A stretch of DNA of 64,000 nucleotides, from the NCBI GenBank assembly GCA_022453515.1, contig JAJNNY010000030.1, forward strand, positions 1-64,000. The letters are read 5' to 3'. Below the pieces are notes generated by a model. That model was not told the DNA's origin. It saw only the letters and a list, made by a program, of their open reading frames with translations, and made no database searches. Shown here one piece after another: positions 11,821-21,415 of the stretch. How positions within the stretch are numbered: the first letter of the stretch is position 1; each line of letters starts with the position of its first letter. Source of the stretch: Astrocystis sublimbata. Taxonomy: Eukaryota; Ascomycota; Sordariomycetes; Xylariales; Xylariaceae. The position numbers were made by a program, and so were the translations under genes.

Positions 11821-11833
11821 CAGTAGATAGGTA
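11821..11833. repeat. right target-site duplication of the LINE
   Basis: Exact copy of the 13-bp CAGTAGATAGGTA at 5628-5640, adjacent to the element's 5' end. It is followed by further GATA-type simple sequence. Confidence 0.85.
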
Positions 11834-13058
11834 GATAGATAGAATTAGGTAGTTTCTTATTAAAAGTCATACAAAATTAAAAACATTCCTTGACTCTTTT
11901 GGAACTTTTGAATCTTGCATTGTGACCAACAGCTGACTTTCGCGGTGTGAAAAAGTAAGGTAATGACCTATTAAAAAGTTGTTACGGAGATGCCATCCAT
12001 GTGACTTAGCCGTCTCTCTTTTGTAGAATTTCAAAGGAGTATGTGGGCCTATAGGTGCACATCCACACACTCAATCACCGGACTGTTTCCTCAAACACAT
12101 GAAACGACATGAAAAGTACAGAATTGAATTGCTCAATTAATTGACAATTCGTGATACTTACGATTGGATTTCTTTGGTAGTTATACAGCTATCTCGATAT
12201 CTTCGAGACTTGAGAAGTGCAGTGATCTAATTAGCTTTTCTGCGCCTTGGCTGAGAGCATGAATGTCTACATTCGCGACCAGAGGCATAACACTTCGGCA
12301 TAGCATGGAGCAGTCCACACTTGGACATCTCACTATCGCATTAACGGGGTATTTCTTCCTGGGGTATATCATATGGCAACCCCAATCACTTGGGCCAACG
12401 GCTTGGAAAGAAAGCACGCTGGCCACCCTTGCCCGCGGGCTGGACGCTTTGACAAGGGCCAAGATGAGAGAGACCTACCTGGACAACACTGAGGAAAAGT
12501 CGGCGCGAGAAATCTCTGTCAGGGCAGAAAGGTTTCGGGGTGGCATCGAACTATGCGAGGCTCTACCAAGTGACGAACCAGGAAATGGTTCAAATCGGAA
12601 TTTTTAGTCAACATAACTATTAACTGCAGCGCGACGCCAAACAACCTACCACATTCTTTTATTGATGCTGGGAGATGCAGTTGTGTTGCTTATCATATAA
12701 CACAGGTTGACAGGAGAAACGTCAGGAATGTCATATTGGCTTAAACGAACTGTGTGTCCACCTCAGTATCGCGAAAGTGTTAGGTACTCTCGAAATGAAA
12801 CAAAGCATGTGGGAAGTTGGACCACCGTGTGGAATGATTACGGCCACTTGGTACGACTAGACTGTACGTTTCCAGGCACAAAGTAGCATGCATTAGGTAC
12901 ATATAAGCAACACCAATGGCTAGATCGGTCGGCGGGTGCGCATCTGCTTTAATGATGTCCATGACTCTAAATTCTATCTTGAATGATAGGGAGTTGTTTG
13001 GTACCATATATATTGTTGTTAATGTACAATGTGCAACGCAAAAAAATTCCAATGCAAG
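11834..13058. other. gene-poor stretch between LINE and tRNA
   Basis: AT-rich, with no ORF that I can tie to a protein family. Open frames exist on both strands near 12181-12607, but they overlap each other and show no recognisable domain or splice pattern, so I do not call them. Confidence 0.4.
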
Positions 13059-13156
13059 GGCAAGATGGCCGAGTTGGTTATGGCGTGAGGTTAAGGTCAC
13101 CTTAGCACAATTTCCTCATGGAGCAATCCGCGTGGGTTCAAGTCCCACTCTTGTCA
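13059..13156 (+). tRNA. tRNA-Leu (anticodon AAG) with a 16-bp intron
   Basis: The acceptor stem GGCAAGA pairs with TCTTGTC at 13149-13155 (one G-U), with discriminator A. The D arm is GCC...GGC. The anticodon stem TGAGG (13086-13090) pairs with CCTCA (13114-13118). The loop begins TTAAGG, placing AAG at the anticodon, so the extra bases 13097-13112 are an intron one base 3' of the anticodon, the canonical place. A long variable arm (GGA-N4-TCC) marks a class II tRNA. The T stem GTGGG/CCCAC with loop TTCAAGT is perfect. Internal A and B boxes (TGGCCGAGTTGG; GGTTCAAGTCC) are present. The CCA end is not encoded, as expected in a nuclear gene. Confidence 0.92.
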
Positions 13157-14369
13157 CAAAATTCTTTTTGCATTTCTTGCCTTCAAACCACAAATTCCGT
13201 GAGCTAGATCAATTGTCAATAGCTTTCACGGTGAGTTGGTTTTTTGTTGCATTTTTTGTATTGACTGCCCAGCATGCTAGATGATCGCAAATGCTTGATC
13301 TCATGTCCTTGGCGGGCTGCTTGGCTAACATGGGGTGCTTAGCTCGCCTCAATCTCAACCTCAGGGCACCTTGCAATAACAGCTTGAACAAAAAGCTTTC
13401 CTAGCATAGCTAACCATTATTTATGTCTATACCATGTGAAAAATTGAAACATGGGGCGTTGAGAAACGGGACATACAAAATATCTTTTCGATATCGAAGT
13501 TTCCGTCAGCTTTGCCCTGCACTAGCCCTGCTCAAGCTCGCTCACCTTAGTGGACCTTAGTTCGATGTGAGTTCACATCCCAGTCCCTGTCCCATGCCCG
13601 TTTATCGCGGCAGTTAATCTTGATAATTGATAACCTCAACAAAGATAAGGACTGCGGTTTTACGGCCGTCAGTCACCGGCCGAACTCGATATTGCTTGCC
13701 AGCTGGGCAATGTTACCTGTCTCATAAGTCAGACGCGAGGTTTAAATCGAAGGTCTGATTATTCTTACCGAAACCCAATCTCAGATCAGGTGAGATCAGA
13801 TAAGCCAAGTACAACACCGGGCCCTCGTAAACCGGCAATTCAGAGATCATTCATTGCGACTCAAAAAGGCGACCCAAGACACCATGCAGGCTGCAAGCCA
13901 CCTTGCAATTGTTCCCCTCCCTGTCGACTCACCGAAACATAAGACATACATGCAATGCATCTCGGCATGCAAGCATGATCCGAATGGGCCCTTGGCGACC
14001 CAGCCTTAGCTTACCATGGAATGCAACTCTAAGTACAATTCGTCCACCGCACTAACTAGAAATCCTACACTATCTCTGGTTGCCTCGGATATACCCGAGT
14101 GAGCGTGGTGGTAAATAATGAGGTATGGGGCTTGACGATCGACCGGGGTTACCAGGATCGTACGTACATACACACTTAATTGAAGATAATCACTCACTCA
14201 CTCACTCAATCGCCCAGATGATCTAACTCCATGTAGAATTTGTTTATCTTTACAGGAGAGGTAGAAAGGCCATTTAAAGTCTCATCTGCCCGTGTGTCGC
14301 CCTCTGCCATCTTGGTCTGATAGGTGAATAACCATCCACCCCACACAGACACACACACATCAGCCCAAG
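13157..14369. other. intergenic, no gene seen
   Basis: No recognisable coding region or RNA gene. Short simple repeats occur: (CACT)n near 14191-14207 and a CA-rich leader at 14342-14360 just before the oxidase ATG, which probably lies in its 5' UTR. Confidence 0.4.
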
Positions 14370-16076
14370 ATGAAGCCCTCACTCCAGCGGCTCATCGCCG
14401 CATCCTGCGCTCTCGGCGCCTCTCACCACGCGGCCGCCGCCCCTTCTTCCTCATCCTACCCCAGCACCAGCTCATGCCACAAGACGCAAGTCGCCATCCT
14501 CGGCGCCGGCGCCGCCGGCATCACCGCCGCGCAAGCCCTGCACAACGCATCGATATCGGACTTCCTGATCGTGGACCGCAATTCCTACATCGGCGGACGC
14601 GTAAAGCACGTGTCCTTCGGGTCCAACGCTTCCAAAAACGGGACAGCCTACACAGTAGAACTCGGCGCGAACTGGGTGCAAGGCCTGGGCTCCCCAGGGG
14701 GTCCCGAAAATCCCATCTGGACATTAGCGAAAAAATACAAGGTGGCGAACACGTATTCAAACTACAGCTCGATCCTGACCTACGACGAGCAAGGGGCGGC
14801 GGATTTCGGCACGTTGTTCGACGACATGGACGCCGCGTACAGCGTCGCGGAGCAAGACGCAGGCTATATCCTTACAGAAAACCTGCAGGACACGAGCATG
14901 CGCGCGGCGTTCAGTGTCGCGGGGTGGAAGCCGAAGAAAAACATGCATCAGCAGGCCGTCGAGTGGTGGTACTGGGACTGGGAGACGGCGTACCCGCCCG
15001 AGGAGTCTGGCTTTGTGTACGGCGTCACGGGGTATAATCTGACGTTTTATCAGTGGAGCGACGAGAACAATTTCGTGACCGACCAGAGGGGGTTCAATGC
15101 GTTTATCATCGGGGAGGCGGAGGAGTTTTTGCAGAAGGATGATCCGAGATTGATGCTGAATACGATGGTCAAGTCTGTGGAGCACGGGCCGCAGGGCGTG
15201 AATGTCACTTTTGAGGACGGTGGCTGCATCGAAGCTGAGCGTAAGCGAATGATTCCTTCATCCCGTCGTTGAAATGTTCTTGGGCGGCGCTGTGCTATAC
15301 TAATTGAACTTGATATAGACGCCATCACGACCTTCTCAATCGGCGTCCTGCAAAACGACATTGTGGAATTCAAGCCGCCGCTCCCGCGCTGGAAGCGCGA
15401 GGCCCTCGCACAATTCCAGATGGGGACGTACACCAAGATCTTCTTCCAGTTCAACGAGACCTTCTGGGACACGGAGACGCAGTACTTCCTGTACGCCGAC
15501 GCCAACACGCGCGGCTACTACCCCGTGTGGCAGTCGCTGTCCGGCCCAGGGTTCCACGAGGGCTCGAATATCATCTTTGTGACGGTGGTGGGGCCCGAGT
15601 CGTACCGCATCGAGGAGCAGCCCGACGAGGTGACCAAGGCCGAGGCCCTCGCGGTGCTGCGGGCCATGTTCCCCGACAAGCACGTCCCGGAGCCGGTCGA
15701 CTTCATGTACCCGCGCTGGAGCACGGAGGAGTGGGCTTTTGGCTCGTACAGCAATTGGCCTGTGGGCATGACGCTCGAGAAGCATCAGAACCTGCGCGCT
15801 AATGTCGATAGGCTGTGGTTTGCGGGCGAGGGCACCTCGGCACAGTATTATGGCTTTTTGCAGGGGGCTTGGTTTGAGGGTCGCGATGTGGCGCAGCGCA
15901 TTGCTGGGTTGTTGAAGGGGCCGGAGGACGAGGTGCGGTGCGATAATGATACGACGATCGATTGCGGGCCGATGGTCAATTACGAGGTGCTCCATGGCAC
16001 TACCTTTTTGGACGAGTTTAATGTGATGAATGGGTGGCCGACGAGCAGCTTTTTAGACTACGGAGTTGAGGCCTAA
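14370..16076 (+). CDS. secreted FAD-dependent polyamine oxidase-like amine oxidase
   Basis: 542 aa from two exons (14370-15240, 15319-16076; donor GTAAGC, acceptor ATATAG). The N-terminus is a signal peptide (about residues 1-24, Ala-rich). The Rossmann FAD motif AILGAGAAGITAAQAL follows, with DRNSYIGGRV as the second dinucleotide contact. VELGANWVQGLG is the substrate-side signature of polyamine oxidases. The C-terminal FAD contact is LWFAGEGTSAQYYGFLQGAW. The enzyme should oxidise spermine/spermidine-type amines, giving an aldehyde and peroxide, outside the cell or in the secretory path. Several N-x-S/T sites fit secretion. The length agrees with fungal members, and the reading frame is intact. 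The exact substrate is inference. Confidence 0.93.
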
Positions 16077-16216
16077 GCTGAAAGACCTGGATAGTTGTGT
16101 TTGCAAGAACCTTCATGAATCAATGACCAACCCTCATAATTTTAACCTCAATCCTGACGCGTCTCGAGTTGGATACAGAGCAAGGTGAATGAATGCGATG
16201 TTAATGCAATGAACAG

Positions 16217-17460
16217 CTACGTCCCGTCGCTCCAAAATCGATCTAGAGCCTCTTGTCTGACTTCGTAGGCCCAATGGTGACAAGTCTGTGATTTGAGAAG
16301 ATCAGCCCATGATCTCCGTGACAATGTGAGTGTTAGCGAATATGAACCAACCTGATGTACAACCGGGCTCACTTCATTCTTCTCCTCGACTTCATCATCT
16401 TCGTCCGTCACGGTCCGAATGCCGTTCTGAATGTACTTCTTGAGTACTGTGTATCTCCAAAGTTAGTATTGAAGCGGTTTACTCGTCTCTCGATCAAGCG
16501 ACCCCTGTGCGAGTTTGTGTAAGAATAATGAGGATCTGGTAACTCACAAATCCTCCTCCACCTCCCCGTCTCCCCAACACACTTCCGCCACCTACTGATC
16601 TGCCTCTCATCATCCCCACACCGCCTTCCCATCCAGAAGCGACAATACCACTGGAACCATCCGCGCACATCGTACTCGTGCACGATCCAGCCCGCTGCCT
16701 CCCACTCCTCAATGCTCTGGCCGCAGGCGACACCATACTTATTGACTTCCGGATCGTACGTCTCCGAGGTAAGATACCTCTCCGTAGATAAGCCATCTGT
16801 CCAGCTCTCGGGTAACTCCTTCCAATCGTCTGAGATAGTAGTACGTAGATGTCGGGACCAAAGCGGTCGCCAGTAAGAGCCGCCAAAACTGCCTTCACGG
16901 ATGATGGCCTCGGGAGACTTGTTGGGTGTGAACATGGGGTGCGATGCGAAGTGATAGACGCCCTCGTCGTCGCGTGTGGGTGGTGGCGCTGAGGGCTTCC
17001 AGGATGACCAGCCTTCTCGTAGCTTCTCTAGAGGATCAGAAGTGGTATTTGTCGATATATCTTGAGCTGGCGTTGACGATGGTGTTGCTTCAGGCGTTGG
17101 GCTCAGGAATGCCTTGCGGCGTAGCCGACGCCGGCGCACACTTCTGGTGGCTCTAGTCTGATATGAGGCACCCTTTTCCTCCTCATCGTCCTCATCCTCA
17201 TCCTCATCATCATCTTCTGTGTAGGTTAGTTTACTAGCAGCGGTGGCGATACGTGCGGATGAGCGAGTAGGCTGGGGTGGTGCCTGCTGCAGCTTCCGAC
17301 GCTTTGATGGTCGCTCTCTCGTGGATGCTTCACTGTGCGTCTGAGAAAGAGATGTTGAGCTCTTAGGTTTGGTGACCAGCTCGCCTCGGAGGCCGAGGCC
17401 TTTCACGAGACTCTCATTTCTCTTGATGTTCGCAAGTCGTCGGGCCTCGTAGGAACTCAT
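16217..17460 (-). CDS. conserved fungal protein of unknown function
   Basis: 358 aa from three exons: 17460-16548, 16446-16352 and 16285-16217. The splicing is supported by the smooth join GRWRRILLKKYIQNGIRTV and by VSPVVHQTCHHWAYEVRQE across the last intron. The N-terminal third is basic and disordered, with KRRK and an Asp/Glu run (about residues 80-95). The C-terminal half is rich in Trp and ordered: GGSYWRPLWSRHL, VNKYGVACGQSIEEWEAAGW, RGWFQWYCRFWMGRRC, and a final HHWAYE. I recall this Trp-rich block as widely shared among filamentous fungi, but I know no assigned function. Nuclear localisation is plausible from the basic runs. It is convergent with the amine oxidase gene. Confidence 0.85.
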
Positions 17461-18449
17461 CTTGGCTGAGATGGAGGCTCCCGATGCTAGCCGATCGTGG
17501 TTGCTGATGAGGTTCTATTGAGATTGCAGGTGGAAGGTGAGCTCAAATGTCTGTAAGTGAGGTAGGTAGGCGAGGTACGTACCTAGGGTACGTATTGTGA
17601 GTAAATATGGCAGTGACGTCATTGCTCTACCTATGTAAGGTACCCGAGCAGAATCACCCCACACCCACCGCGACTTCTACACAGCTTTTCAGGCTGTCTC
17701 TTATTATGTACAAATTATTACGAGATTAATTGTGAGTGTGTACTAATCAGACTCTTGGGTCAATGCCAGGTGGTTCGTTCATCTATTTCTTTCGCATTGT
17801 AATTAGAACCATGCGGTTCCGATCCCCACCCGTAGTGCGAAATTCAAATACGCCTCTGAATAATGAGCAACTAGGTAGATACTTGTAAGCTTGAATCAGA
17901 GGTCCTCGATAAAGTAAATTATGGTTACATGACATTGATATAAGCCAATTATCTAGGATCTAGTACAAGAGGCTAGAGCAGTCTATAGCTCATACATTTA
18001 ATTATTACAACAACAATCAATGCGAATCAGAGGCTCGGGTAAATGGTACATTCATGTTCTTTGCACTGCAGGTTGGAGCCGTTGAGGTCCTTCCTGAAAC
18101 AACGCGACTAAGGTTCCATTCCCATTTCCCTCTTTTCCTGTACTTACCTACCTAGGTACCTAAGGTATCTCGGCTATGGAGTCTGGACAGATAAAGATAA
18201 GCCTTGATCGACGGGCGCTAGCAGGCAAAGACGATCTAGTCCCTGCGCTAATCCTGCACCTTGCGCTACAATGCGATTGTCATTTGCGGCCATGAATGAT
18301 TGCGCATGATGTAACACGATTCAAGTCTTATTTAGCGTAGCGTCGCGCCCTAGCATCGCCCCGACCTTCAACATTTTCTTTGTTTTTGTCTTTGTCTTGC
18401 TCTTGTTCACATTTCCTCATATGCGCGTAAAGGTTCTGTCTCGCCCACC
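17461..18449. other. divergent intergenic region with GTAC/CCTAGG palindromic motifs
   Basis: No gene seen. Promoter space for the unknown protein (-) and the Mg transporter (+). Carries clustered ACCTAGGT-type motifs near 17556-17600, 17627-17645 and 18145-18170, the same motif family found elsewhere in the window. Confidence 0.45.
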
Positions 18450-20342
18450 ATGGCGCAATCCTCGTCTGTCCGCAGCTCGCGCTCGCGCTCCATGTCGACT
18501 GAAACTTTCCCTGCCATCCCCAACCTTAATGCCGTCGACGTCGGTACCTCTGCCCTCGAACAAGAGAACTCAAATATGGCCACGTCCACCATGCCTTCGT
18601 CCACCCTGAGCGCCCCGACCGAGGCAGACTCTCTTCCTCGCCTACGTGTCGCCTACGACTTGGACGCAAACGCCGCCCCTAACCCCAAATCCGCGCCTCA
18701 GCTTGTGCCATCATCATTATCACCACCACCATTATCACCTGGCGGTAGCGGCGTGCGAAGACGAAGCACCCGCGCCAACACATTCAGAACCGTGGCAGAC
18801 TTCGAGGATTATGAGCGTCGCCCGGGTTGGCGCCCTGGTGCTGAGCCCGGCATCGACCCCACGATGCTCGACGGCCCCGCCCTTCACACCGAGTGCGACA
18901 TCACTGTCGTCGACTTCTCCCGCGACCATCTGCACACCCATCGCCTCACCAACTACGAGCTGATCCAATTCATGAAACAGCCCCAGCCCGACTGGGCCCG
19001 CTGTCGCTGGATCAACGTGAATGGCCTCTCCTGGGACGTCATACAGGCCCTCGGCGATCGCAAGAACCTGCACAGGCTCGCCATTGAGGATATCATGAAC
19101 ATTCAGAACCGCACCAAGGTCGATTGGTATCCCGGACATGCTTTCGTCATCATGACCTGTCTGAAACTGGTATTACTCGTCGACGATGACAGCGACGACG
19201 AAGGGGACACAGACGAATCCGGCAAAGGCATCATCCACGGTGCTATCAAAAGACTCAAGCGCTGGACATCGGGCAACCGACAGACAAGGACAGCAACTGT
19301 GCTTGAAAGTGGCATCAAATCAACCGGAAGCAGCACCTCGATGGAGAAGCTTGCATCGCCCGAGCCATCTTCTCTCGACGGCCTCCGCACTCTGCAGCGC
19401 TACCAAGCCCCGAACAACACGACGAGGACCGAGTATATGGAGGAACACTCGGCCCTCGCAGACAAGGGCCTGGCTGTGTCGGCCGAGCAAGTCTCCATGT
19501 TCATCACCTCGGACAACACCGTCATCTCCTTCTTCGAACAGTCCGCCGACAACGTGGAGGAACCCATCCTCGCCCGACTATCCAGCCACACCACCATCCT
19601 CCGCAGCTCCTGCGATGCCTCGATGCTCGCACAGGCCATCATCGACGCCATCATCGACATGGCCATCCCCGTCTCTGCCTGCTATGCCGACATAGTGGGC
19701 GACCTCGAGCTCGACGTGCTGACGCACCCTGAGGTGAAGCACACGAAGAGCCTGCACATAATCATTTCCGAGATCAACAAGCTAGTCAGCTTCGTCAGCC
19801 CTATCCAGGGAATCATCAGCTCCTTGCGCGACCACAAGACCAAGCTAAGCCAAGAGGGTGTCTCCCGGGAACTCCAGAACCCTCTGGGCGGCGTCATCAT
19901 CTCGCCGGTGACATGCACCTACCTGGGCGACGTATACGATCACTGCGTCGTCATCACCGAGAGCCTGGCGCAGACCAAGGAGACGGCGAGCCAGATCATC
20001 AGTCTCATCTTCAACACCATCGCGCTGCAGCAGAACGATACCATGAAGCAGCTGACCTTCGTCACCATCGTGTTTCTCCCCCTGACCTTCATCACCGGCT
20101 TCTTCGGTATGAACTTCGGCACGTTCCCCGAGGCCACGGACAAGAGCAGCAACTACTTCTGGATGATTGCGGTCCCTGTCGCCATCGGGACCGTGGCGCT
20201 CCTGATGAGAGAGGTCATCTACTCGTCGTTCATCACCTTCTTTCAGCGACGACATATTCTTGGGGCGCGCAAGCGGAAGAAGAGGATCGATACCGCTAGG
20301 AAACGAGAGCGACGCCATCTGCAGTTCCCCAAGAAAACTTAG
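18450..20342 (+). CDS. CorA-type magnesium transporter
   Basis: A single-exon gene of 630 aa. The long N-terminal cytosolic part is Ser/Pro-rich at first (residues 1-130), then the CorA alpha/beta domain (DITVVDFSRDHLHTH; WINVNGLSWDVIQALG; HRLAIEDIMNIQNRTKVDWY). A long helical segment follows. Two C-terminal membrane helices close the protein (about residues 530-550 and 565-585), with the pore signature GMN in TGFFGMNFG between them. That is the defining motif of CorA/Alr/Mrs2 channels. It would carry Mg2+ across the plasma membrane as a pentamer. The start at 18450 sits in a good context (CACCATGGC). The tail is highly basic (RKRKKR), like fungal Alr-type proteins. Confidence 0.95.
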   Translation: MAQSSSVRSSRSRSMSTETFPAIPNLNAVDVGTSALEQENSNMATSTMPSSTLSAPTEADSLPRLRVAYDLDANAAPNPKSAPQLVPSSLSPPPLSPGGSGVRRRSTRANTFRTVADFEDYERRPGWRPGAEPGIDPTMLDGPALHTECDITVVDFSRDHLHTHRLTNYELIQFMKQPQPDWARCRWINVNGLSWDVIQALGDRKNLHRLAIEDIMNIQNRTKVDWYPGHAFVIMTCLKLVLLVDDDSDDEGDTDESGKGIIHGAIKRLKRWTSGNRQTRTATVLESGIKSTGSSTSMEKLASPEPSSLDGLRTLQRYQAPNNTTRTEYMEEHSALADKGLAVSAEQVSMFITSDNTVISFFEQSADNVEEPILARLSSHTTILRSSCDASMLAQAIIDAIIDMAIPVSACYADIVGDLELDVLTHPEVKHTKSLHIIISEINKLVSFVSPIQGIISSLRDHKTKLSQEGVSRELQNPLGGVIISPVTCTYLGDVYDHCVVITESLAQTKETASQIISLIFNTIALQQNDTMKQLTFVTIVFLPLTFITGFFGMNFGTFPEATDKSSNYFWMIAVPVAIGTVALLMREVIYSSFITFFQRRHILGARKRKKRIDTARKRERRHLQFPKKT

Positions 20343-20815
20343 GAGTTTCTGAGGGCGGCAGAAGAGGCGGAAAAGGACTTTGAAATTCTTTTAGATACCC
20401 AGGGTTTTAGGGAAAAGTGGCCCGATTTATACCCCCTTATTTTATACTATGCTGTGCTTAACCCAGGTTGTGTGCTTTTCGCACCTCACTTTACTTTTGT
20501 ACCATTACTCTTTGTTCTTGTAAAGCGTTTCACTTGGTATAGAGCAAAAAAGCATAGATAGATGACACAAAACAAGACCAAGCGGACTCTTCGCTTGCGT
20601 TCGAGAGTCAAGACTTGGGAGGATACGGAACTCATAGGCCCTAAAAGTACAAGCTATTAGATTACAATACACATATTACCCTCAAATGACAGACAACGAG
20701 ACCTTTTAACCAAGGTACTAGGTACTCCACGTGACTGCTCGTAATTTTGACAATATCCCCGCCTCCGCAGGCAGCTGTAACATGCAATACCTAATCGTAG
20801 AGCTGATTCGAATAA
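20343..20815. other. intergenic, no gene seen
   Basis: 3' flank of the Mg transporter and the approach to the degenerate P450 repeat. No gene or RNA recognised. Confidence 0.4.
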
Positions 20816-21250
20816 GACACCAAACCAAACCAGTCCTCAAGGTGTGTTTGACTAACTGCACGTCCACCATGTCATTATCAATATGACTAATGTAGCCCTG
20901 GCGATTGATCCAAGACCTCCCTCGGTTCATCATTTCTACATTAGGACTATTGTTGGTTTCCCTTTAGGGATGATGAGAAGCTTCACCGACAGTGTCGGCG
21001 ACATTTCCGCAGCACCTGCGGCTGTCATCGCAAGCCTGTCTATCCTAACAATTTCCTTCCTCGCGCATCGGTACTATTCCTCTTCCTCCCCTGCAGCGTC
21101 GGGTCCCAAAACCCTCGTCGACCCCATCCCACGCCTCTTCAACATGCTGCAATTCATGCTCTTCAACCACCGCTTCATGAGCCGTGCGCAAGCCGCGCTG
21201 CGCGGAGGTAATTATAACACATCTCTCCTGCGCTTTAATCTAGGACCTAA
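20816..21250 (+). repeat. diverged direct repeat of the receptor/P450 segment at about 34586-35770
   Basis: 20816-20910 matches the start of the PTH11-like gene region at 34586-34670 (shared CTGCACGTCCACCATGT and GACTAATGTAGC). 20938-20960 resembles 35004-35030, and 20970-21250 matches the 5' part of the P450 gene at 35526. The order and orientation are the same, but much of the sequence between the blocks is missing here. So this is a shrunken, diverged duplicate on the opposite side of the PKS-ER block. Confidence 0.75.
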
Positions 21251-21329
21251 GAAAGCCTGTAAGGCGAGAATCATTCCCTACTGTATTCTACGATCTTCTT
21301 TAACTCCAGCTTATCTAGGATTTTTCTAG
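20970..21329 (+). pseudogene. truncated cytochrome P450 paralogue (N-terminal fragment)
   Basis: Begins MMRSFTDSVGD and aligns with the intact P450 at 35526 (MGSFADSVSP): shared AVIASLSILTIS anchor, GPK-LxDP-P-LFN-LQFML, FMSR-Q-ALRG, and LRFNLGPK. Homology stops after LGPK at about 21250, about 95 residues in. The frame then runs into unrelated sequence and a stop at 21327. No heme-binding region, I helix or ExxR exists downstream, since the PKS gene ends at 21416. It is a decayed duplicate, not a gene. Confidence 0.85.
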
Positions 21330-21415
21330 TCGAATCTACTATAACTTTAAGGATCTACGTCATGGCTACATCATAAAAGCTGATATTTAGGGCTCCTCAC
21401 GCCTCAAGATTGACT

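Noticed and set aside
12181..12607. Overlapping ORFs of 93 and 114 aa on opposite strands
   Set aside because: No domain, no codon or splice evidence, and mutual overlap; treated as chance.
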